Notes under the pieces: generated by a model
Told to the model about the DNA's origin: nothing
The model's database searches: none
Seen by the model: only the letters and a program-made list of their open reading frames with translations
Assembly (NCBI GenBank): GCA_964437815.1
Contig: CAYTIE010000012.1
Location: 1-40,305 of the forward strand
Source: Marisimplicoccus sp964437815
GTDB taxonomy: Bacteria; Bacteroidota; Bacteroidia; Flavobacteriales; Flavobacteriaceae
DNA length: 40,305 nt
Direction: 5' to 3'
Part shown: positions 7,367 to 15,271 of the stretch, in pieces
Layout: every line of letters starts with the position of its first letter
Position numbering within the stretch: the first letter of the stretch is position 1
Made by a program: the position numbers and the translations under genes

Positions 7367-8011
7367 TTGAAGAAGATAAGCATTATTCTTATAGACCCTA
7401 GCCCAATAGTTCAAATTGGCTTTAAAACTCTTTTTAAAAATTCATCAAAATTTGAATTAATTGAATGTTATGAATCCATATATGATTTTAAAGAGATTAT
7501 AAAATCAAATAATATTGATATTATAATTACTGAGTTACAACTAGTTGATGGTGATGCATATGACATACTTAAATCTATTAGGTTTAATAATAAAAAAATT
7601 CCAGTATTGGTATTTACTAATAAGCCACAAAAGTTGCATGCAGTAAATATATTAAAAAGTGGTGCTATTGGGTATTTATCAAAATACTCAAAAAAAAGAA
7701 AAATTAAAGAAACTCTTGAAAAAATAGCTCACCAAAACTTCAACTTTATTGAGACCAATAGTTTCACACGACTTAAGAATAATTTTAATGAGGATTATAA
7801 TAAAATTAAAATGGATAGCCTATCCAAAAGAGAGATTCAAGTATTAAAACTATTTATTAAAGGAAGAAAAAATTTTCAAATATCAAATAAGCTTAATATT
7901 AACCAAAAAACTGTTAATACATATCAAGGAAGGATAATGAAGAAATTAGGAGTTGACTCAAAAGTTGAACTTTTTATGATGGGAAAAAATTATCTTACAC
8001 AACACGATTAA
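7367..8011 (+). CDS. LuxR/NarL-family response regulator with a Glu at the phosphorylation site
   Basis: Two-domain regulator of 214 residues: CheY-like receiver (about 1-120) and LuxR-type helix-turn-helix (about 150-210; LSKREIQVLKLF ... KTVNTYQGRIMKKLGV). In the receiver the residue that should be the phospho-accepting Asp is Glu56 (DIIITELQL where DxxLxDxxM is expected), and the acidic pair near the N-terminus is reduced to D10-P11. The switch Thr (VFTN) and the Lys (GYLSK) are kept. Glu can mimic phospho-Asp, so the protein may be constitutively active or not controlled by a kinase; that is inference. No histidine kinase is adjacent. TTG start at 7367 is the only reasonable one. The 3' end overlaps convergent dnaG by 17 bp. 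Confidence 0.88.
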   Translation: MKKISIILIDPSPIVQIGFKTLFKNSSKFELIECYESIYDFKEIIKSNNIDIIITELQLVDGDAYDILKSIRFNNKKIPVLVFTNKPQKLHAVNILKSGAIGYLSKYSKKRKIKETLEKIAHQNFNFIETNSFTRLKNNFNEDYNKIKMDSLSKREIQVLKLFIKGRKNFQISNKLNINQKTVNTYQGRIMKKLGVDSKVELFMMGKNYLTQHD

Positions 8012-9932
8012 GCTTTGAAGATATTACCTTTTTTAATCTAGAGTAGCTCATAACCTCTTGAAGAAGCTCGTCTTTGTTCTTGTATTTATTAATTTCTTGA
8101 AGCTTTTTAATTCTTGCATCAATAAGGTATCTTCTCAAATTGAATAATGTCTCAATAACTAGTTGACTTAAATGACTTCCTATTTTCTTGACATAAATAT
8201 TTCTCTTTTCCCAATCATGAAGTGAATGTTTATCATCAAAAATCAATATGTCTGAAGCGACTTTACTTAAATCACTATCCAATTCATTAATAAATTTATC
8301 ATATGAGAATTCATTTTGACTATTATAAATTTCTATTAATTTTTTATATATACTCTGAAATGGAGGGTGTGCAAACTCAATTTCATCCTGTTGTAAATCG
8401 AGAAATATTTTCTCGAAAACTTTAGATTTAATACTTTTATTATGTTCCTTAATCTCACCATTTTCTCCTTCTGAGGTAATAGTATCTTCATATACTATTT
8501 CTTTTTCTCCATATTTCAAAAGTATTGATATGATTTGCTTTTCTAACTCAAAAATATGATTGTGTGACTTAATATTTTTTTGTTTTTGAAGAACAGAAAG
8601 ATTATTTTTTTTTATGTTCTTTTTGCTTTTATTTAACCTATCATTATTTTTTTCTTCAATATTTAATGAGTTAAAAAGTGTAGCTTCATCAATATCAAGA
8701 ATCTGAGAACATTTTTTAATATATATTTCCTGCTTCAACCTATCTTGAATTTTTGAAATTGATTTTATTACACTTTTTATTACCTCAACTTTTTTATCTT
8801 CATCATTTAACGCTTCATCATAAAATGAAAGTTTAAATTCAATAAAATCTTTTGAATTTTGACTGATAAAATCAAGCGTTTTGCCTTTTTTGTTATCTTT
8901 TACAAAACTATCAGGATCTTCACCCTCAGGAAATGAGCATATTTTAACGTTCAAACCTTTCTCTAAAATCATGTCAGTACTTCTAAGTGCAGCATTAACT
9001 CCAGCTTTATCACCATCAAATAAAAGGACAATATTAGAAGTTAATCGAGATATAAGGGTTATCTGATCTTCAGTTAATGATGTTCCTGACGAAGCTAACA
9101 CATTTTTGATTCCATTTTCATGAAATTGCAAAACATCCATATATCCTTCAACTAAAAGACATAAGTCATCTTTAACAATAGATTGTCTTGACTCATAAAT
9201 ACCATATAGAATTTTACTCTTATTGTATATTTCACTTTCTGGTGAATTAATATATTTTGCAATCTTCTGAGAAGATTTCATTGTTCTACCTCCAAATCCC
9301 AGAACTCTTCCAGATAAGCTCTTAATTGGGAATATGATTCTTTCTCTAAATCTATCAATTACTTTTTCCTTATTAAAAATTATTAATCCTACTTTTTCTA
9401 AATAAGAATCTTTAAATCCATTTGCTTTAGATGTCTTATAAAAAGAAGTTCCGTCTGAGGGACAAAAACCTAAGTCAAAATTATTTATAGTTTCTTTTGA
9501 AAGCCCTCTTTTAAAGAAGTATTGCAATGAATCTGAAACTTCTTTGTTTAAATTTTCATTAAAAAATGAAAGAGCAAATTTATTTATTATATAGAGACTT
9601 TCTATTTCATTTTTCTTCTCAATATTTTGTGAAAAATTATTAGTTTCTTCAATTTCAATATTATATTTATCTGCTATATATTTTATTGATTCAGGATAAT
9701 TAAAATGTTCATGCTCCATAAGAAAAGCAATTACATTCCCACCCTTTCCACTGCTAAAATCTTTCCATATTTGTTTTGCAGGGGATACAACAAAACTTGG
9801 TGTTTTTTCATTTGTAAATGGACTAAGTCCTTTGTAGTTAGCCCCTGATTTTTTAAGTACTACAAAATCAGCTATAACTTCTTCTACTCTAGCTAATTCA
9901 AAAACCTTATCAATTGTTTCTTTACTTATCAA
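7995..9932 (-). CDS. dnaG: DNA primase DnaG lacking zinc ligands
   Basis: Synthesises RNA primers at the replication fork and contacts DnaB helicase. The 645-residue protein has an N-terminal CHC2-type domain, a TOPRIM catalytic domain with E262-GYMD and D306-GD308, and a C-terminal helicase-interacting region. In the first domain the fold signature is plain (NEKTPSF, then GKGGNVIAFLMEHE), but all four metal ligands are replaced: S37, T40, D58 and S61 stand where E. coli has C40, H43, C61 and C64. As I recall, other flavobacterial primases share this. TTG start at 9932, giving ISKETIDKVFELARVEEVI, matches the normal N-terminus. It is third in the queA-polyprenyl synthase-dnaG run, 31 bp after the previous stop. 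Confidence 0.95.
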   Translation of the reverse strand: MISKETIDKVFELARVEEVIADFVVLKKSGANYKGLSPFTNEKTPSFVVSPAKQIWKDFSSGKGGNVIAFLMEHEHFNYPESIKYIADKYNIEIEETNNFSQNIEKKNEIESLYIINKFALSFFNENLNKEVSDSLQYFFKRGLSKETINNFDLGFCPSDGTSFYKTSKANGFKDSYLEKVGLIIFNKEKVIDRFRERIIFPIKSLSGRVLGFGGRTMKSSQKIAKYINSPESEIYNKSKILYGIYESRQSIVKDDLCLLVEGYMDVLQFHENGIKNVLASSGTSLTEDQITLISRLTSNIVLLFDGDKAGVNAALRSTDMILEKGLNVKICSFPEGEDPDSFVKDNKKGKTLDFISQNSKDFIEFKLSFYDEALNDEDKKVEVIKSVIKSISKIQDRLKQEIYIKKCSQILDIDEATLFNSLNIEEKNNDRLNKSKKNIKKNNLSVLQKQKNIKSHNHIFELEKQIISILLKYGEKEIVYEDTITSEGENGEIKEHNKSIKSKVFEKIFLDLQQDEIEFAHPPFQSIYKKLIEIYNSQNEFSYDKFINELDSDLSKVASDILIFDDKHSLHDWEKRNIYVKKIGSHLSQLVIETLFNLRRYLIDARIKKLQEINKYKNKDELLQEVMSYSRLKKVISSKLNRVV

Positions 9933-9963
9933 GCTAATCTATTTTTTATTTCAAGATAGTAAA

Positions 9964-10935
9964 TTAATTTTTCCTATTTATTAGATAATCTAAGATTAAG
10001 CTTAGTGATTCTCTAGACTTATTTTCTGGAAATTCATTAATAATTAATAAATTTTTTTCTTTTAGATCTAGCATTTTATCAAAAGAATACTTAAAACCTC
10101 CATTTTGGTCAATAATTTCATATATCCTATTCTTATTTCTTTTTAATCTACTTTTATTTCTATAAGAATTAATTATAAATTTTTTATCTGAAACATTTAC
10201 ATTGTTTAATGTATGTATTAGAGGTAATGTGATTTTTTGATTTTTTATATCTATAGCTGTAGGTTTACCTATTCTTCTAGAACTATAGTCAAAAAGGTCA
10301 TCTTTAATTTGAAATATTAGCCCTAAGTTTAGGCCAAACTTTTTAACCTTATTAAGATCTTTTATGCCAGAGGAAGCTGCACCCAATTGACAACATGCAG
10401 AAAAAAGAGATGCTGTTTTTTTTGTAGTTAATTCAAAATATTCTTCTTCTGTAATATTTAAATTTCTTGATTTTTGAATTTGAAGTAATTCCCCTTCACT
10501 CATTTTTTTTACAGCTTCTGAAATTATTTTTAATAGATCAAAATCATCATTATCAATACATAATAATAAAGATTTGGAAAGAAGAAAATCTCCAACTAGA
10601 ACTGAAATTTTATTATTCCATAATGCATTTAGGGCAAGAAATCCTCTTCTCAATTTACTATCATCAACTATATCATCGTGAATTAAAGTTGCTGAATGAA
10701 TTAATTCTGAAATAATAGCTGCTCTATATGATTTATTTGTTAAATTTTGATTTGAGTACATCTTGGCAAATAATAAGACTAGTAGTGGTCTAATCTGCTT
10801 ACCTTTTCTGCTTAAAATATACCTTATTATAACATTTAAAATAAGAACACCAGAGTTAATAGAATTATTAAACTCTTTTTCAAAAATCTCGAATTCATTT
10901 ACTATAGGTTCTTTAATTTTTTCGATGATTTTCAA
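9964..10935 (-). CDS. Polyprenyl diphosphate synthase (trans, long-chain)
   Basis: Adds isopentenyl units to an allylic diphosphate to build the side chain of a quinone, most likely menaquinone in a flavobacterium. The 323-residue protein has both aspartate-rich motifs: the first HDDIVDD at residues 86-92 followed by KLRRG, the second KDDLFD at 211-216. GKQIRP near residues 45-50 is the usual substrate-binding element. The residues before the first motif (ELIHSATL) are small or medium, compatible with a long product, but chain length cannot be fixed by eye. The gene follows queA by 10 bp and precedes dnaG. Confidence 0.9.
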   Translation of the reverse strand: MKIIEKIKEPIVNEFEIFEKEFNNSINSGVLILNVIIRYILSRKGKQIRPLLVLLFAKMYSNQNLTNKSYRAAIISELIHSATLIHDDIVDDSKLRRGFLALNALWNNKISVLVGDFLLSKSLLLCIDNDDFDLLKIISEAVKKMSEGELLQIQKSRNLNITEEEYFELTTKKTASLFSACCQLGAASSGIKDLNKVKKFGLNLGLIFQIKDDLFDYSSRRIGKPTAIDIKNQKITLPLIHTLNNVNVSDKKFIINSYRNKSRLKRNKNRIYEIIDQNGGFKYSFDKMLDLKEKNLLIINEFPENKSRESLSLILDYLINRKN

Positions 10936-10945
10936 GATATATAAT

Positions 10946-11995
10946 TTAGATTATCATCATTGCATCGCCATAAGAGAAAAAGTTATACTTTTTCTTTATT
11001 GCCTCTTTATAAGCTTTCATAACAAAATCTTTGCCCCCAAATGCAGAAACCATCATCAATAAAGTTGATTTTGGCATATGAAAATTTGATATCATTGCAT
11101 TAGCTAAAGAAAAATCATAAGGTGGGTAAATAAATTTATGTGTCCATCCATCATAATCATTTAAAGTTCCAATAGATGAAACTGAACTCTCTAGACCTCT
11201 CATAACAGTAGTTCCAACAGCACAAATTCTTTTTTTATTTTTTAAAGCATTATTGATAATATTTGCGCAATCCTTTGATATCTTTAATTCTTCTGAATCC
11301 ATTTTATGCTTCGAAAGATCCTCCACATCAACTGGACTAAAAGTTCCTAGACCTATATGAAGAGTAATTTCAGGTAAATGAACCCCATTAATCTGAAGTC
11401 TTTTAAGTAGATGTTTTGAAAAATGAAGTCCTGCAGTTGGAGCTGCAACTGCTCCTTCATGTTTAGCGTATATTGTTTGAAATCTATTCTTGTCTTCTTC
11501 TTCTACACCTCTATTAATATATTTTGGTAGTGGTGTCTCACCAAGTTCATCAAGCTTACTTCTAAATTCATCATATTTTCCATCAAAAAGAAATCTTAAA
11601 GTTCTTCCCCTTGATGTAGTATTATCAATAACTTCAGCAACCAGACTTTCATCATCTCCAAAATATAACTTATTCCCAATTCTAATTTTTCGAGCTGGAT
11701 CAACTAAAACATCCCAAAGTCTTTGTTCATTATTTAACTCCCTCAGAAGGAAAACTTCTATTCTTGCTCCTGTTTTTTCCTTATTTCCAAATAACCTTGC
11801 AGGAAAAACTTTCGTGTTATTAAGAACCATAACATCACCTTCTTCAAAAAAATCAACAATATCTTTAAAGATAAGATGTTTTATAGACTGATCAGATCTA
11901 TCTAGCAACATTAATTTACATTCATCTCTTTCTTGCGATGGATGTTTAGCTAATCTCGTTTTTGGTAATTTATAATTAAAGTCTGATAGTTTCAT
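10946..11995 (-). CDS. queA: S-adenosylmethionine:tRNA ribosyltransferase-isomerase QueA
   Basis: Transfers the ribosyl part of SAM to 7-aminomethyl-deazaguanine in tRNA, forming epoxyqueuosine. The 349-residue length is typical. Conserved family blocks are visible: DFNYKLPKTRLAKHP at the N-terminus, VLNNTKVFPARL, GETPLPKYI, the YAKHEGAVAAPTAGLHF block, LHIGLGTFSPV and the C-terminal SNFHMPKSTLLMMVSAF. It is the first gene of a minus-strand run with polyprenyl synthase and dnaG, and has a good promoter in the 58-bp space after aroA. Confidence 0.97.
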   Translation of the reverse strand: MKLSDFNYKLPKTRLAKHPSQERDECKLMLLDRSDQSIKHLIFKDIVDFFEEGDVMVLNNTKVFPARLFGNKEKTGARIEVFLLRELNNEQRLWDVLVDPARKIRIGNKLYFGDDESLVAEVIDNTTSRGRTLRFLFDGKYDEFRSKLDELGETPLPKYINRGVEEEDKNRFQTIYAKHEGAVAAPTAGLHFSKHLLKRLQINGVHLPEITLHIGLGTFSPVDVEDLSKHKMDSEELKISKDCANIINNALKNKKRICAVGTTVMRGLESSVSSIGTLNDYDGWTHKFIYPPYDFSLANAMISNFHMPKSTLLMMVSAFGGKDFVMKAYKEAIKKKYNFFSYGDAMMII

Positions 11996-12001
11996 AAAGT
12001 A

Positions 12002-12022
12002 TATATTTGGTTGGCAAATATA
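12002..12022. repeat. Inverted repeat over the queA -7 box
   Basis: Two perfect 8-bp arms, TATATTTG and CAAATATA, flank the spacer GTTGG. The right arm is the queA -7 box, and the transcript start would fall within or just after the structure. It could be an operator or a leader hairpin; a chance palindrome in AT-rich DNA is also possible. Confidence 0.4.
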
Positions 12023-12046
12023 ACCTCATAAAATAGGGAATGTCAA
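12015..12046 (-). promoter_or_regulatory. Promoter of queA with -33 and -7 boxes
   Basis: Reading the minus strand, TTGAC at the -33 position is followed by 21 bp and then TATATTTG (12022-12015), a full Bacteroidota -7 box. This places the transcript start about 12 bp before the queA ATG. The -7 box is also one arm of an inverted repeat: TATATTTG at 12002-12009 and CAAATATA at 12015-12022, separated by 5 bp. Confidence 0.7.
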
Positions 12047-12053
12047 GTAAAAG

Positions 12054-13277
12054 TCAATTTATTTTAAAACCTATTGACTTTAGATTTTCCCAATATTCTG
12101 GAAAAGATTTTGAAACAATATTAGGGGATTCAATTGAGATATCAATAATAACAGCTAAAGCAGCAAATGATAAAGCCATTCTATGATCTTGATATGTACT
12201 TATTTTAATGTTATTATTTAATTTCTGATTTCCTTCAAAATATATTTTATTACCTGAAGTTTGTATATTATCTACTCCAAGTTTTATGAATTCTTTTTTT
12301 AATGCTTCAATCCTATCAGTTTCTTTTATTTTTAATGTGTGTAATCCTGAAAGTTCGCATTCTATACCAAGTCCTAAACAAGTAACCGCAATTGTTTGAG
12401 CAAGATCAGGAGAATCTGACAAGTTTAACTGAAGTCTATCAGGAAGATTGAAAATCTTATTTTTTGATATAATGATATGGTCTTCTTTATATATAGTTTC
12501 AACTCCAAGTTTTTGATATATCTTTGATATAATGGAATCTCCCTGAATACTGTTTCTTTTAAAAGTTTTTAAAGTAATCTCAGCATCTTTAGATAACGCC
12601 ACAATACTATAAAAATATGATGCAGAGCTCCAATCAGATTCAACTTCAACTATTTTACTCAAAGATTTGCTTTTACTTAATACCTCGATTTGATTATTAT
12701 TAATTATAACATTGCATCCAATTTTCTCAATTAATTTCTTTGTCATTAATATGTATGGTTTTGAAGTAATATTTCCTTCTAAGCTTAATTTGATTCCATT
12801 ATTTATTTTCACACCTAACATCATTAAAGAAGAAATATACTGAGAGCTAATGTTAGCAGGAATAGAGACTTCATTAGAAATTAGATCTTTTCCAATAATC
12901 TTTATTGGAGGATACCCCTCTTTTTCCTCATATTCTATGTTTGCACCCAAATCTCTTAAAGCGTTAACTAATATACCTATAGGCCTATCTTTCATTCTAT
13001 CAGAGCCTGTTAAAGTAACTTCAGAATTTGGTTTTGATGCATAATATGATGCTAAAAATCTCATTGCTGTGCCAGCATGATTAACATCAATAATTTTATT
13101 AGGATTAATTAGAGCGTCAATTAATGTTTTTGTATCATCTGATTTAGAGAGATTAGTAATCTTAAAATCACTCGAATACTTTCTTAGCATTAAAAGCCTA
13201 TTAGATTCACTTTTTGATCCAGCAATTTCTATTACACCTTTTATAGTGCTGTTATGTTTATATAAATTATATATCAT
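12054..13277 (-). CDS. aroA: 3-phosphoshikimate 1-carboxyvinyltransferase (EPSP synthase)
   Basis: Sixth step of the shikimate pathway: joins phosphoenolpyruvate and shikimate 3-phosphate. The protein has 407 residues. Visible elements are the AGSKSESNR substrate loop at residues 19-27, the HAGTAMRFL segment at 67-75, DRMKDRPIG, SDSPDLAQ with the catalytic Asp, LKIKETDRIEAL with the catalytic Glu, and DHRMA near the C-terminus. It is the last gene of the adk-obgE-mazG-aroA run. Its ATG overlaps the mazG-like stop by one base (TAATG), indicating coupled translation. Confidence 0.95.
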   Translation of the reverse strand: MIYNLYKHNSTIKGVIEIAGSKSESNRLLMLRKYSSDFKITNLSKSDDTKTLIDALINPNKIIDVNHAGTAMRFLASYYASKPNSEVTLTGSDRMKDRPIGILVNALRDLGANIEYEEKEGYPPIKIIGKDLISNEVSIPANISSQYISSLMMLGVKINNGIKLSLEGNITSKPYILMTKKLIEKIGCNVIINNNQIEVLSKSKSLSKIVEVESDWSSASYFYSIVALSKDAEITLKTFKRNSIQGDSIISKIYQKLGVETIYKEDHIIISKNKIFNLPDRLQLNLSDSPDLAQTIAVTCLGLGIECELSGLHTLKIKETDRIEALKKEFIKLGVDNIQTSGNKIYFEGNQKLNNNIKISTYQDHRMALSFAALAVIIDISIESPNIVSKSFPEYWENLKSIGFKIN

Positions 13278-13606
13278 TAACCATTTAATTTTTTGTTGGA
13301 TAGATGCCTCTCTTTATCCCTTATAGTTTTATTTTTCAGATTCCGATAAAATGACTTTTCGAGATCAATTCCTGTTTGATTAGCCAAACAAATAATTACA
13401 AATAGAACATCTGAAAGCTCATCTCCTAAACCCTTTAATTCTCTACCCTTCTTCAAACTTTGCTCACCATATTCTCTTGATATAACCCTAGCAACTTCTC
13501 CAACTTCTTCACTTAGCAAGGCCATATTTGTTAGCTCATTGAAATATCTTACGCCATGTTTGTTTATCCAATTATCTACTTCTTTTTGTGCATTTTTTAT
13601 TTCCAT
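13277..13606 (-). CDS. MazG-like nucleotide pyrophosphohydrolase
   Basis: Single-domain all-alpha NTP pyrophosphohydrolase of 109 residues. The magnesium-binding acidic motif is present: E33-E34-xx-E37 in LLSEEVGEVAR and E63-xx-D66 in GDELSDVLF. These enzymes hydrolyse nucleoside triphosphates, often non-canonical ones, to the monophosphate. The exact substrate is unknown. The gene lies 10 bp after obgE and overlaps aroA by one base. Confidence 0.9.
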   Translation of the reverse strand: MEIKNAQKEVDNWINKHGVRYFNELTNMALLSEEVGEVARVISREYGEQSLKKGRELKGLGDELSDVLFVIICLANQTGIDLEKSFYRNLKNKTIRDKERHLSNKKLNG

Positions 13607-13616
13607 AATTTTATTT

Positions 13617-14615
13617 TTAATTTAATATTTTCCATAATCCCTCTTTTAGATTTTTTATCCCATTCATATTTATTGATGAACCGATAAAATATGGAATTTT
13701 TTTAAAGTCTTTATTAATTATAATTTTTAATTCCGATAACAGTTCTTTATCCATAAGATCTGATTTACTAAAAAAAATTGCAAAATCTTTATCTATTAAT
13801 TCAGGATTATATTTTTTTAACTCATTATTTAGTATCTCAAACTCTTTTTTTAAATCTTTTGCATCAACAGGTATAACATAAAGTAAAATTGAATTCCTTT
13901 CTATATGTCTAAGAAAGTAATGCCCTAAACCTTTTCCTTCAGAAGCACCTTCAATTATTCCAGGAATATCAGCCATAACAAATGTTCTATAATCAGTCAT
14001 AGATACTATACCCAAATTAGGTTTCAAAGTAGTAAATTCATAATTAGCTATTTTAGGTTTTGCCGATGACAATACTGATAGAAGTGTAGACTTCCCAGCA
14101 TTTGGAAAACCAACTAAACCAACATCAGCTAAAACTTTTAGCTCAAGAGTTAGATTCATTTCTTTTCCAGAAATCCCTTTTTGTGAATATCTAGGAGTTT
14201 GATTAGTTGATGATTTGAAATGAAAATTTCCTCTTCCGCCTAGACCTCCCTCAAGTATAATTAATTCAGTATTATTTTTATTTATTTCTTCAATAACTTT
14301 ATCTGAAATACTATCTTTAATAATAGTTCCGTACGGTACTTCAACAATCACATCCTTCCCTTTTGGACCTGACTTTCTTGATCCACTTCCATCACCTCCA
14401 TTTCCAGCTTTAAAATGCTTTTTAAATTTAAAAGTAAAAAGTGTCCATAGCTGAGGGTTTGCTTTAATTATTACATGACCACCTCTTCCGCCATCACCTC
14501 CATCTGGGCCTCCTTTGGGGATATATTTTTCTCTTCTTAGGTGAGTAGAGCCTTTTCCTCCAGAACCTGATTTAACATTTATCTTAACGTAATCAACAAA
14601 ATTATCTACAATCAT
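13617..14615 (-). CDS. obgE: Obg-family GTPase ObgE/CgtA
   Basis: Essential GTPase acting in ribosome assembly and stress signalling. The N-terminal Obg fold (about residues 1-160) is rich in glycine triplets (GSGGKG, GGPDGGDGGRGG, GNGGDGSGSRKSGPKG). The G domain starts with GFPNAGKST at residues 169-177, followed by ADIPGIIEGASEGKGLGHYFLRHIER (G3 and switch region) and SKSD as G4. The protein ends after the G domain at 332 residues, so the variable C-terminal OCT domain of some homologues is absent. The ATG overlaps the adk stop by 4 bp. Confidence 0.96.
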   Translation of the reverse strand: MIVDNFVDYVKINVKSGSGGKGSTHLRREKYIPKGGPDGGDGGRGGHVIIKANPQLWTLFTFKFKKHFKAGNGGDGSGSRKSGPKGKDVIVEVPYGTIIKDSISDKVIEEINKNNTELIILEGGLGGRGNFHFKSSTNQTPRYSQKGISGKEMNLTLELKVLADVGLVGFPNAGKSTLLSVLSSAKPKIANYEFTTLKPNLGIVSMTDYRTFVMADIPGIIEGASEGKGLGHYFLRHIERNSILLYVIPVDAKDLKKEFEILNNELKKYNPELIDKDFAIFFSKSDLMDKELLSELKIIINKDFKKIPYFIGSSINMNGIKNLKEGLWKILN

Positions 14616-15193
14616 GAGAGATTAAAACTATCAATTAAATCAAAAAGTCTATTAGTAATTTCATCAACAGAGCCATGACCATTTACCTCAAAAAATTTTT
14701 TTTGATCTTTATAATATCTAATAAGAGTTGACGTTTTCTTATTATATTCATTGAATCTACTTTTAATCTTTTCAATATCTTGATCATCTGACCTATTACT
14801 AGTTTTACCTCTATCAATAATTCTAGATACTAACTCTTTTTCATCTACCTCTAATGCTATTGTTGCATTAATTTGCATATTGATTGAAAGAAGAAATTTA
14901 TCAAGAGATTCAGCCTGAGCAATAGTTCTTGGGAAACCATCAAATAAAAAACCTCTAGATTTTGAGTTTTCTTTAATCTCATTTTCTAACATCTTTATAG
15001 TAACTTCATCAGGAACTAGAACTCCTTTATCCATGTATGATTTAGCTAGTAGTCCAAGCTTGCTATTCTGAGATATATTCTTTCTAAATAAATCTCCTGT
15101 TGAAATATGATAAAGCTCATACTTTTCACTTAAATGTTCAGCCTGTGTACCCTTACCTGAACCTGGTTTACCAAAAAGCACGAAATTTTTCAT
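14612..15193 (-). CDS. adk: Adenylate kinase
   Basis: Interconverts ATP, ADP and AMP in the cytoplasm. The 193-residue protein has the P-loop GKPGSGKGTQ at residues 8-17, the AMP-binding STGDLFR and FDGFPRT segments, and a short lid (DRGKTSNRSDDQ) without the cysteines of the zinc-containing long-lid type. A -7 box (TATCTTTG, minus strand, 15206-15199) lies only 5 bp before the ATG, so the transcript may have little or no leader. It heads the adk-obgE-mazG-aroA run and is divergent from purK. Confidence 0.96.
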   Translation of the reverse strand: MKNFVLFGKPGSGKGTQAEHLSEKYELYHISTGDLFRKNISQNSKLGLLAKSYMDKGVLVPDEVTIKMLENEIKENSKSRGFLFDGFPRTIAQAESLDKFLLSINMQINATIALEVDEKELVSRIIDRGKTSNRSDDQDIEKIKSRFNEYNKKTSTLIRYYKDQKKFFEVNGHGSVDEITNRLFDLIDSFNLS

Positions 15194-15198
15194 AATGA

Positions 15199-15206
15199 CA
15201 AAGATA
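15199..15206 (-). promoter_or_regulatory. -7 promoter box of adk
   Basis: TATCTTTG on the minus strand matches TAnnTTTG and ends 5 bp before the adk ATG, which predicts a leaderless or nearly leaderless transcript. No clear TTG is seen at the usual -33 distance. Confidence 0.45.
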
Positions 15207-15248
15207 TTTAAAATGTTTTGGATTCTTTATTTACTTTAAACTAATGCT

Positions 15249-15256
15249 TACTTTTG
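15249..15256 (+). promoter_or_regulatory. -7 promoter box of purK
   Basis: TACTTTTG matches TAnnTTTG and ends 15 bp before the purK ATG at 15272. Its final TTG is in frame with purK and should not be read as the start. Confidence 0.55.
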
Positions 15257-15271
15257 CACAAAGAAAATCAA

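Noticed and set aside
12002..12009. Plus-strand TATATTTG as promoter for a plus-strand gene
   Set aside because: No plus-strand gene follows; it faces the 3' end of aroA. Retained only as an arm of the inverted repeat.
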